Of a stretch of 20,117 nucleotides of DNA, positions 14,611-19,855 are shown one piece after another. Source of the DNA: Microcaldota archaeon (lineage in GTDB: Archaea > Iainarchaeota > Iainarchaeia > JAADDC01); contig JALTNN010000035.1 in NCBI GenBank assembly GCA_027000685.1, forward strand, positions 1 through 20,117. The letters are read 5' to 3'. Below the pieces are notes generated by a model. The model searched no databases. It was not told the DNA's origin and was given only the letters and a program-made list of their open reading frames with translations. Numbering within the stretch: position 1 is the first letter of the stretch; the number at the start of each line of letters is the position of its first letter. Both the position numbers and the translations under genes were made by a program.

Positions 14611-14667
14611 GGGGATGATGACGCCGACATCGTATGAGCGGTGATTAGAAACTGGCTCGCTGACCCT
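14611..14667 (+). ncRNA. Box C/D guide sRNA 1 (candidate 23S PTC guide)
   Basis: Complete C/D architecture in the gap between two genes: box C ATGATGA (14615-14621), 12-nt guide (14622-14633), box D' ATGA (14634-14637), box C' GTGATTA (14641-14647), 12-nt guide (14648-14659), box D CTGA (14660-14663). Both guides have the exact archaeal length. The D' guide contains GCCGACATCG, complementary over 10 nt to the universally conserved CGAUGUCGGC of the 23S peptidyl-transferase loop. The N-plus-five rule points to U2504 (E. coli numbering). The D guide pairs less well, with wobbles, near C2579. Ends are estimated. It may be processed from the upstream gene's transcript, since only a weak TATA (GATAAGG near 14585) is visible. 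Confidence 0.85.
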
Positions 14668-15035
14668 CAAACAACGAAGAACTCCAGCTCGTTACCGTCC
14701 GTGTCATAAACCCTCACGTTCTCGGGGGTGAAGGGGTACCCCGCAATCACGTGAACCTTTCCAAACCAGGGAAACGACCTGAGGTCCTCCGGAGAAGGTT
14801 CGGGCGGGCCAGGGTGAGAGTGGAATGAGCCGAGGACGTCCTTCGGGATGACGTTGATGTCCACGGTGGCGTGCGTCTCCCCCTCCTTCCAGGGGACGTA
14901 TATAACTTCGGTTATGTATATAACTTTCCTCTTCTCCCTTCCCCCCAACAGGCAGAAGAACTCCGCGGGGTACTTCCTGCGTGCGGACTCGAGTAGGGAG
15001 ATCAGAAGAGTCTTCTCAATAATGACGGAAACCAT
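14667..15035 (-). CDS. JAMM/MPN+ metalloprotease (desampylase-like)
   Basis: 122-aa single-domain zinc isopeptidase-type protein. The JAMM signature is intact: Glu25 (PAEFFCLLGG), H72-S-H74-P (GSFHSHPGPPEPSPEDL), Ser81 and Asp84. Archaeal enzymes of this kind remove ubiquitin-like SAMP proteins from conjugates or release sulfur-carrier precursors; that function is inferred from family. The ATG at 15035, with GGTGGGCGAG just upstream, is chosen over a TTG at 15062 that adds nine residues not expected in the family. It overlaps the end of pcm by 20 bp, so it is translated from the same minus-strand operon as pcm, the HTH gene and UbiA. Its stop lies 4 nt from box D of the C/D RNA on the other strand. 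Confidence 0.86.
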   Translation of the reverse strand: MVSVIIEKTLLISLLESARRKYPAEFFCLLGGREKRKVIYITEVIYVPWKEGETHATVDINVIPKDVLGSFHSHPGPPEPSPEDLRSFPWFGKVHVIAGYPFTPENVRVYDTDGNELEFFVV

Positions 15036-15654
15036 ACTCGCCCACCACCGGAACAAAGACAAATCCTTCCCTCCGCTCTACTTCGACGACGGCCCCACCC
15101 CTCTTTTTGTATGCCACGAGGTCCTGGTAGTGGAGGGAGCCTATTGGGGCCACCAAAATACCCCCTTCCGTGAGCTGTTCGACAACGGGCGGGGGCACAG
15201 AAGGGAGGGCCGCATGAAATATTATCCTGTCATATGGAGCATGTTCCGGGAGCCCTACACTTCCGTCGCCTATAAAGACGTGAATTTCTGTGTAACCGAG
15301 GCGTTGCAACGTCTTCCTCGCCCTTTCTGCAAGTTCTGGTAGTCTTTCCACCGTGTAAACAGGACTCCTCGTTATCTCATATGTCAGGGCAGCGGTGTAA
15401 CCGCTACCCGTTCCGACCTCGAGCACCTTCAGGCCCTCCTCGAGTCTCAGCATTTCCAGCATACACGCAATGGTGTAGGGCTGGGATATGGTCTGACCGA
15501 ATCCTATTGGAAGTGCATCGTCTGCGTACGCGTACTTCTTTAGGTGCTCCGGCACGAACTCCTCCCTTGGAACTCTTAGAAACGCCCGGAGAACCTTCTC
15601 GTCCCTTATTCCCACCCTTTTAAGGTGTTCAACCAGTTCCTCCCGACTCCTCAT
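15016..15654 (-). CDS. pcm: Protein-L-isoaspartate O-methyltransferase
   Basis: Repairs age- and heat-damaged proteins by SAM-dependent methylation of L-isoaspartyl residues. The 212-aa product shows the PCMT N-terminal signature VPREEFVPEHLKKYAYADDALPIGFGQTISQPY (28-60, with the conserved GQTIS), SAM motif I VLEVGTGSGYTAAL (77-90), VYTVERLPELAERARKTL, and the post-motif FIGDGSVGLPEHAPYDRIIFHAA. The C-terminal region ends LHYQDLVAYKKRGG, as in other archaeal PCMTs. The ATG at 15654 follows a GGGAGAGGG Shine-Dalgarno and overlaps the HTH-gene C-terminus by 26 bp. It is full length and intact. A protein-repair enzyme is apt in a hyperthermophile. Confidence 0.95.
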   Translation of the reverse strand: MRSREELVEHLKRVGIRDEKVLRAFLRVPREEFVPEHLKKYAYADDALPIGFGQTISQPYTIACMLEMLRLEEGLKVLEVGTGSGYTAALTYEITRSPVYTVERLPELAERARKTLQRLGYTEIHVFIGDGSVGLPEHAPYDRIIFHAALPSVPPPVVEQLTEGGILVAPIGSLHYQDLVAYKKRGGAVVEVERREGFVFVPVVGEYGFRHY

Positions 15655-16509
15655 CCCTCTCCCTCGCTATCTTCTCGATCTCCCTGAAGCTTTTCGCCTC
15701 CAGAATTTCTTCCTCGTCTATACATGGGACGCCCTTCACCCTGCTCCCAATGAAGAGGTAGTAAGAGTATATCCTTCCCTTGCCCCTCTCAAGGTCCCTC
15801 ACCCTCCTCCTCACAAAGGACTTGCTTCTCCCACGCAGGAACGTTATCGTCAGCCTCCCCCTGCCCATGGCTTCCCAGGGCAGCCTGCTGAACTCCTCTA
15901 CCTTACCGCCGAGGTTCCTGAGGACGTCGAACGGGAAGTGGAGCTCCCCCTCAACCTACCCGTCACCGGCGTTATCCTCTTCACGAGCTTTACGCCGAGA
16001 ACCTTCTCCAGCTTGTCTGCCGCTTCTCTCGTGGCGTAGTGCCCGTGTTCGTACCTGTATATCGTCTCTTTTGTTGTCCCGACGAGCTCTGCGAGGCCTT
16101 GAAGTGAGAGGCCCAGTTCCTTCCTCCTCTTCCTCAGCAGCTCCCTATCCAGCTCCACGATCTCCCTCCCCTTCACGTAGATGCTTGTGGGGAGCCTGCC
16201 CCTCAGGTATTCCCTGAACGTCTCGGGACCGAGGGCCGGCACGCCGTAGCGGTAGTATATGACCCCTTCCTTCAGGGGGCCCCACCTACTCCTCTCTGCC
16301 ACAACAAAGGCCTTGCCTCCAAGGAGCTTTGCGAGCTTTATCAGGTCCTCGGCGTGCTCCGGTCTCAGCGCGTCGAGGTTGCCGAGAACCCTTACCACGA
16401 GTATTTCCTTCCCCCTCTTTGCAATGTAGTCCACGGAGCTCTTCACGTCCGTGTAGTCAACCACCGTGAAGCCCTCCCTCTCCAGGAGCTCCCTCATCCC
16501 CTCTCTCAT
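15629..16509 (-). pseudogene. COG1395-type HTH transcriptional regulator, split by a one-base frameshift
   Basis: Two consecutive frames together make one protein. The first frame (16509 down to stop 15898) gives the N-terminal domain (REGFTVVDYTDVKSSVDYIAKR, VVRVLGNLDALRPEHAEDL) and a Cro/C1-type HTH (about 124-157: KRRKELGLSLQGLAELVG, TKETIYRYEHG). It then degenerates after residue 188 into a Ser/Thr/Arg tail unlike the family. The second frame is open from 15955 to 15629 and encodes the missing C-terminal domain: GELHFPFDVLRNLGGKV onward to SRVKGVPCIDEEEILE. Adding one G in the G5 run at 15946-15950 joins them (TGRLRGELHFPF) into about 293 aa, close to the roughly 310-aa family. It may be a sequencing error, a true mutation, or slippage. 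ATG overlaps the UbiA stop (ATGA). Confidence 0.8.
15946..15950 (-). other. G5 run: predicted frameshift or slippage site
   Basis: On the minus strand the run reads TTG AGG GGG AGC in the HTH frame. One extra G, or a -1 ribosomal slip, would read TTG AGG GGG GAG CTC and enter the C-terminal frame. The C-terminal frame is closed by a TAG just upstream (15956-15958), so the junction must lie between about 15946 and 15958. Confidence 0.65.
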
Positions 16510-17360
16510 CTCACCACCGCCCCCAGCAGAAACGAGAGGAGGGCGAGTATCATGGAGACCTTCAGGATCTTCTCTGCCCTACCTTCGTTTCCCCTCAGGG
16601 CCTCGGCCACAGCGTATAGGGCGGAGAGATCGGCAAGCAAGACAGACGGAACATAGCCCGAGCCCACCACTCCCATGAGGTAGGGAAAAGGTGTGAATAC
16701 CACGCCGAGAAAGACGAGATAGCTACCGAAGAAGGTGGCCCATTCCCTGCCAAGCACGTGGAAGAGGGAGACCTTGTAAGGGTAGTCTATGCCCGCGTCG
16801 TCCACGTCCTTGAGGACCTCCCTCCCCCAGTTTACGAGGAAGGCGATGAGGGCAGGGACGAGCGTTCTACCCCATTCCCCTCCGAGTCCGCCGTAGACGA
16901 GGCTGAGAGCCACGAGGAGGGACACCACGACATTCCCGATGTACTTCCTCTTCTGCACCTTCCAAGAGTAAATGTACGTGCCGATGACGGCAACAAGTGC
17001 TACGAGAAGGTGGAAGGGAGAGGAGAGCACCGCGAGGACCAGACCGATAAGGTAGTATCCGAACCAAACGAGCCTCGCTTCCTTCAGGGTGAGGTCGCCG
17101 GCTACGAGGGGCTTCCTGTGGGGCTTTCTCCTGTCCACTTCCACGTCAAAGTAGTCGTTCACCGCCTGTGCACCCATGGAGATGAGGGCCGCCGAGAGGG
17201 CGGGGATCGTGACAGAGACGGGGTCGAGTCCAGAGAGGAGACCACCGATTACGGCCGCTAGGAACACCATAACGGCGTTCACGGGCCTACCCAGCTCTAT
17301 AACAGCTCTGAGCTTCCTGAAAAGACCCACATCCCCTCTCTTTACCTTCCCCCTCTTCAC
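16506..17360 (-). CDS. UbiA prenyltransferase, likely digeranylgeranylglyceryl phosphate synthase
   Basis: Integral membrane prenyltransferase, 284 aa, with both Asp-rich motifs of the UbiA superfamily: QAVNDYFDVEVDRRKPHRKPL (65-85) and REVLKDVDDAGIDYPYKVSL (180-199), among about eight hydrophobic helices. In archaea this family member typically adds the second geranylgeranyl chain to geranylgeranylglyceryl phosphate, the second ether bond of membrane lipids. Other UbiA substrates are possible. The GTG at 17360 is supported by a TATTTAAA-type box about 26 nt upstream, giving a leaderless mRNA; the N-terminal charged 14 residues before the first conserved segment are the main doubt. It is first gene of the overlapping operon UbiA, HTH, pcm, JAMM. 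Confidence 0.88.
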   Translation of the reverse strand: MKRGKVKRGDVGLFRKLRAVIELGRPVNAVMVFLAAVIGGLLSGLDPVSVTIPALSAALISMGAQAVNDYFDVEVDRRKPHRKPLVAGDLTLKEARLVWFGYYLIGLVLAVLSSPFHLLVALVAVIGTYIYSWKVQKRKYIGNVVVSLLVALSLVYGGLGGEWGRTLVPALIAFLVNWGREVLKDVDDAGIDYPYKVSLFHVLGREWATFFGSYLVFLGVVFTPFPYLMGVVGSGYVPSVLLADLSALYAVAEALRGNEGRAEKILKVSMILALLSFLLGAVVR

Positions 17361-17382
17361 GAATGAAATGAGTGTTATGTTG

Positions 17383-17390
17383 TATTTAAA
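17383..17390 (-). promoter_or_regulatory. TATA element for the UbiA operon
   Basis: TTTAAATA on the minus strand lies about 26 nt before the GTG at 17360 and immediately downstream of the eL40 stop codon. It is a compact independent promoter for the four-gene operon. Inferred from spacing. Confidence 0.5.
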
Positions 17391-17392
17391 AC

Positions 17393-17548
17393 TCAGGCCT
17401 TTTCAACCTTCTTCCTCCTGAGCCTCTTCGACTTACACCTCCTGCACTTCTCTGGCGGTCTTCCGCCGTAGCCCCTGTTCCTCGCACCGCACTTCATGCA
17501 GATCCAGACGTCCCTGAAGAGCCTTGCCTCCGCCTCGGGGAACGCCAT
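17393..17548 (-). CDS. rpl40e: Large ribosomal subunit protein eL40 (L40e)
   Basis: Short zinc-ribbon ribosomal protein of 51 aa. It starts MAFPEAEARLFRDVWICMKCGARN, the family's opening, followed by the second cysteine pair in EKCRRCKSKRL, giving C-x2-C...C-x2-C for one zinc, and a basic tail ending KKVEKA. The inter-pair loop (RNRGYGGRPPEK) is longer than the usual NPxGAKK form. The ATG lies about 27 nt from a TTTTAAAA box (leaderless). Eukaryotic eL40 is made as a ubiquitin fusion; here it stands alone, as is normal in archaea. Confidence 0.9.
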   Translation of the reverse strand: MAFPEAEARLFRDVWICMKCGARNRGYGGRPPEKCRRCKSKRLRRKKVEKA

Positions 17549-17571
17549 GAATAAGTTCACCGCCTGGAGGG

Positions 17572-17581
17572 TGTTTTAAAA
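17572..17581 (-). promoter_or_regulatory. TATA element for rpl40e
   Basis: A palindromic TTTTAAAA core overlaps the stop codon of the upstream 474-aa gene, centred about 27 nt before the eL40 ATG. Both genes point left, so this gives eL40 its own start. Confidence 0.5.
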
Positions 17582-19000
17582 CTTTCGCACGATCCTCCCC
17601 CTCACGTAGGCCTTCCCCTTCGCCCGCTCCACGAATGTGTCGTGGAAGTCCGGGAGATTGAGGACAAACCTGCTACCCCCGAAGTCACCCACGACTACCC
17701 TCTTGAAGATCTTCCTCCCGAGCCTCTCGTTCACGTCCTTGGCGGCGGTCGTGAGGGCCTCCACGTAGTGCTTGACGGACAGCTTCCCAAAGGGGACCGA
17801 GGTGATGAAAACATTTCCGAAGTTGGAGTCGAACAGTGCCGTCACTCTACCGATTACCCTTCCACGTTCGTCGAGAGCGGACACTACAACGGGCGAGATC
17901 CCGTTCTTCTCAGGTGTGAAGAGGAGGAAGTCCGCATACTCCCCGTAGAGCGGGGTATGACAAGTGGGGAACCTCTCGAGGGCTTCTGCGTGTGTGTCAA
18001 GGCTGTACCGCGACACTATGATCTTCACGGGACGGTCGTCGGTGAAGGTCACCACGTGGTGGTTTATCATCTTTACCCAAGGTGGTGCATCCTTCATTAA
18101 GGAGTAGGCGAACCTTGAGACGCTGTTCGAGGCAACGGCCCTCGCAAGATACAGGTAGCGTGGATCGATCCGCCTTCCCTTCACTTCTTTACCTTCGAGG
18201 GCGAGGGCCGCCGCGAGAACTATGAGCGGGATTCTCTTTAGTTTTTCGAGCCTGTGGTCACCACCCTTCGAGTCCCACAGCTCTTTTACGTACCTGAGGT
18301 GCCAGCCCTCCCCCTCCTCCGCCTCTGGAGGTGCCACGGCACTGGCCAGCCTGTGGATGGCGTGGTAGTGTACGAGCTCGTCAACGAGCTCCCCGACCCT
18401 GTCCTTCGGGAACCTTTTCCTCCCATGCTTCCTTAAAACTTCCTCCGCGTGTCTCTCAAGTGTCTGGAGGTCCTTCTCCGAGCTGTTCTGGACGAGGAGG
18501 ACGAGCTTGTGGAACGCGCTCAGGTTATTTCTCCTCACTGACTTGAGGATGGCATCCCTCAACAGCGGCTTGTCGGCAAGTCTCTGGTCTGTGAGGGACC
18601 CGAGGAGGTGCTGGAAGTACCAGGCGGCGACGGGCGGGGACCTCGGTATCCTTACGGAGTTCAGCGTGGTAAGGAGCCACCTGCGGTGCTCCTCGGATAG
18701 GGGACCCACCCGTTCCATCAGGTTCAGGGCAGACCTTATGACCTCGGCCGTCTCCCTGCCAGCTTCCTCGGGCCCGAGACCGAATCTCGTTACAGCACTG
18801 TCGTAGAACGTATTGGCAAACCTCGTGGTAGTGGAGAAAAGGGCGAGAGCGAGTTCCTCGTCCCCCACCATATTCCATATCTGCTTGCTGACGTCCCGTA
18901 GAAGTCTGTATGGACCGGAACGCCCCCTCCTGAACTTTCTAAAGACCTCTCCCACCCTCTCTGCGTACTCCCTTACACGCCTCTTCCACCGCCTTTCCAC
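17576..19000 (-). CDS. Unrecognised 474-aa protein
   Basis: No family recognised. The N-terminal ~55 residues are strongly basic (ERRWKRRVREYAERVGEVFRKFRRGRSG). Residues about 45-260 look wholly helical, with repeated hydrophobic/charged helices (EELALALFSTTTRFANTFY, SEEHRRWLLTTLNSV, NNLSAFHKLVLLVQNSSEKDLQTLERHAEEVL, ELVDELVHYHAIHRLASAV). The C-terminal part, from about 330, is alpha/beta: NHHVVTFTDDRPVKIIVSR, GISPVVVSALDERGRVIGRVTALFDS, GNVFITSVPF, KIFKRVVVGDFGGSRFVLN. No signal peptide or membrane helix. The basic N-terminus hints at nucleic-acid binding, and the C-terminal strand pattern could be GNAT-like, but neither is established. GTG start, TATA about 28 nt upstream (leaderless). Coding character is normal for the window and the frame is intact. 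Confidence 0.75.
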   Translation of the reverse strand: MERRWKRRVREYAERVGEVFRKFRRGRSGPYRLLRDVSKQIWNMVGDEELALALFSTTTRFANTFYDSAVTRFGLGPEEAGRETAEVIRSALNLMERVGPLSEEHRRWLLTTLNSVRIPRSPPVAAWYFQHLLGSLTDQRLADKPLLRDAILKSVRRNNLSAFHKLVLLVQNSSEKDLQTLERHAEEVLRKHGRKRFPKDRVGELVDELVHYHAIHRLASAVAPPEAEEGEGWHLRYVKELWDSKGGDHRLEKLKRIPLIVLAAALALEGKEVKGRRIDPRYLYLARAVASNSVSRFAYSLMKDAPPWVKMINHHVVTFTDDRPVKIIVSRYSLDTHAEALERFPTCHTPLYGEYADFLLFTPEKNGISPVVVSALDERGRVIGRVTALFDSNFGNVFITSVPFGKLSVKHYVEALTTAAKDVNERLGRKIFKRVVVGDFGGSRFVLNLPDFHDTFVERAKGKAYVRGRIVRKF

Positions 19001-19006
19001 GCACCT

Positions 19007-19031
19007 ATTAATACCTTCTGGAATTAAATAA
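19007..19031. promoter_or_regulatory. Interleaved divergent promoters of the 474-aa gene (-) and C/D RNA 2 (+)
   Basis: Two A/T elements occur. TATTAATA (19007-19014) is about 26 nt before the expected 5' end of the sRNA on the plus strand. ATTAAATAA (19023-19031) is about 28 nt before the minus-strand GTG at 19000. Each direction's TATA therefore lies inside the other's initiation region, so simultaneous use would be sterically difficult (inference). Confidence 0.5.
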
Positions 19032-19036
19032 CCTTG

Positions 19037-19097
19037 GCACGTGATGACCCCGCGCAGGGCTGAGGCAACGATGATGAGGATCTTGAGTGCTGATCAC
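19037..19097 (+). ncRNA. Box C/D guide sRNA 2 (candidate tRNA-Leu(CAA) wobble guide)
   Basis: Canonical boxes: C GTGATGA (19041-19047), 12-nt guide (19048-19059), D' CTGA (19060-19063), C' ATGATGA (19071-19077), 12-nt guide (19078-19089), D CTGA (19090-19093). The D guide GGATCTTGAGTG is complementary over 11 nt to ACUCAAGAUCC, the expected anticodon arm of archaeal tRNA-Leu(CAA). Counting five nucleotides from box D places the 2'-O-methyl on C34, the wobble base, a position known to be guided by C/D RNAs in some archaea. The D' guide (CCCCGCGCAGGG) has no target I can name. A TATTAATA box lies about 26 nt upstream. Box D abuts the stop codon of the convergent gene. RNA ends are estimated. 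Confidence 0.88.
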
Positions 19098-19738
19098 ACA
19101 AGTTCGCTCCTCCGCTCGCGGGCTAACCGCCTGTAGAGCTCCCCGGCAATACGGATTACAGTTCTCGCCATCTCTTTCAGCCTGTCCAAGTCTTCATACG
19201 TTACGAGAACCGACACGTAGGGAACGTCCCGCACATGGGCGCCCACCATAACGAAGGCAGGTGGTATCCTCGTTTCCAAGAGCTTCTCGGAGAGCTTCTT
19301 TACAAACCTGCCGTGGAGTGTGGGGTCGTGGGTATCCATGGGGATGTGGATGAGGAGGCCGTAGCCCTCGTGTCCGTGAAACGGACTGTCGAGCTCTTCT
19401 ATCCTGTGCAGGGTTCCGAAACTCACTTCATGGCCCTCGAGCTCCATGGAGCTCAGTCCTACGAACACGTGTGTGGGAGGCCCCTCCTTCAGGCTCCTGT
19501 TCACAAGAACGACCGGGAACCTGTAAGGGCCACCCGGTGCGGGCTCCTCCCCCTTAAAGTGAGCGTGTAGATGTCTTCTAAACTCGTCCACAGCTGGCTG
19601 GACTTCGAGATGCCTGTGGAACGCTACGTCCAGAGAGAGCGGACGAAGGACACGTGTGGAGAAGGAAGGTCTTATGAGCCTCAGGCGGTCCATTACCTGT
19701 CTCAGAAGGGCCCTCTCTCTCGAACCCTCCACCCCCAT
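19094..19738 (-). CDS. Unrecognised histidine-rich 214-aa protein
   Basis: No family recognised. The product contains 14 histidines, clustered as FHRH and RRHLHAH (about 40-60), FHGHEGYGLLIHIPMDTHDPTLHGRF (about 119-144) and GAHVRD (about 167), which could bind metal. The middle is beta-rich (YRFPVVLVN, PTHVFVGLSSMELEG, YGLLIHIPM, FVMVGAHV, YVSVLVTYED) and the C-terminus a basic helix (EDLDRLKEMARTVIRIAGELYRRLARERR). No signal peptide. The ATG has GGTGG a few nt upstream. A TTTATTAAC element shared with C/D RNA 3 is about 33 nt away, giving a leader of only a few nucleotides. Its stop codon touches box D of C/D RNA 2. Confidence 0.72.
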   Translation of the reverse strand: MGVEGSRERALLRQVMDRLRLIRPSFSTRVLRPLSLDVAFHRHLEVQPAVDEFRRHLHAHFKGEEPAPGGPYRFPVVLVNRSLKEGPPTHVFVGLSSMELEGHEVSFGTLHRIEELDSPFHGHEGYGLLIHIPMDTHDPTLHGRFVKKLSEKLLETRIPPAFVMVGAHVRDVPYVSVLVTYEDLDRLKEMARTVIRIAGELYRRLARERRSELV

Positions 19739-19766
19739 AGTACCACCGTAAGAGAAACGGAGGCCC

Positions 19767-19776
19767 GTTTATTAAC
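19767..19776. promoter_or_regulatory. Shared TATA element between the 214-aa gene (-) and C/D RNA 3 (+)
   Basis: GTTTATTAAC, nearly palindromic, is centred near 19771. Moving 26 nt right reaches 19797, four nt before box C of sRNA 3; 26 nt left reaches 19745, seven nt before the ATG at 19738. It is the only A/T-rich block in this 62-bp stretch. Confidence 0.5.
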
Positions 19777-19796
19777 ACTTGCGTTCACATAACAAC

Positions 19797-19853
19797 GGCG
19801 ATGATGAAGCCGTCCCAGGCTGACGGTGATGACAAGGGGTAACTTCTGAGCTG
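19797..19853 (+). ncRNA. Box C/D guide sRNA 3 (candidate 23S domain V guide)
   Basis: Boxes in order: C ATGATGA (19801-19807), 12-nt guide (19808-19819), D' CTGA (19820-19823), C' GTGATGA (19826-19832), 13-nt guide (19833-19845), D CTGA (19846-19849). The D'-C' spacer is only 2 nt, shorter than the 3 and 7 nt in the other two RNAs. The D guide contains GGGGTAACTT, complementary over 10 nt to AAGUUACCCC, the archaeal/eukaryal form of 23S just before the peptidyl-transferase segment. The five-nucleotide rule gives U2438 (E. coli numbering). The D' guide (AGCCGTCCCAGG) is unassigned. Box D ends 6 nt before the stop codon of the convergent aminopeptidase gene. Ends are estimated. Confidence 0.86.
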
Positions 19854-19855
19854 CT

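Noticed and set aside
15036..15062. TTG-initiated longer JAMM protein
   Set aside because: Nine extra residues come from the pcm coding region in another frame; ATG 15035 has a Shine-Dalgarno and matches the family start.
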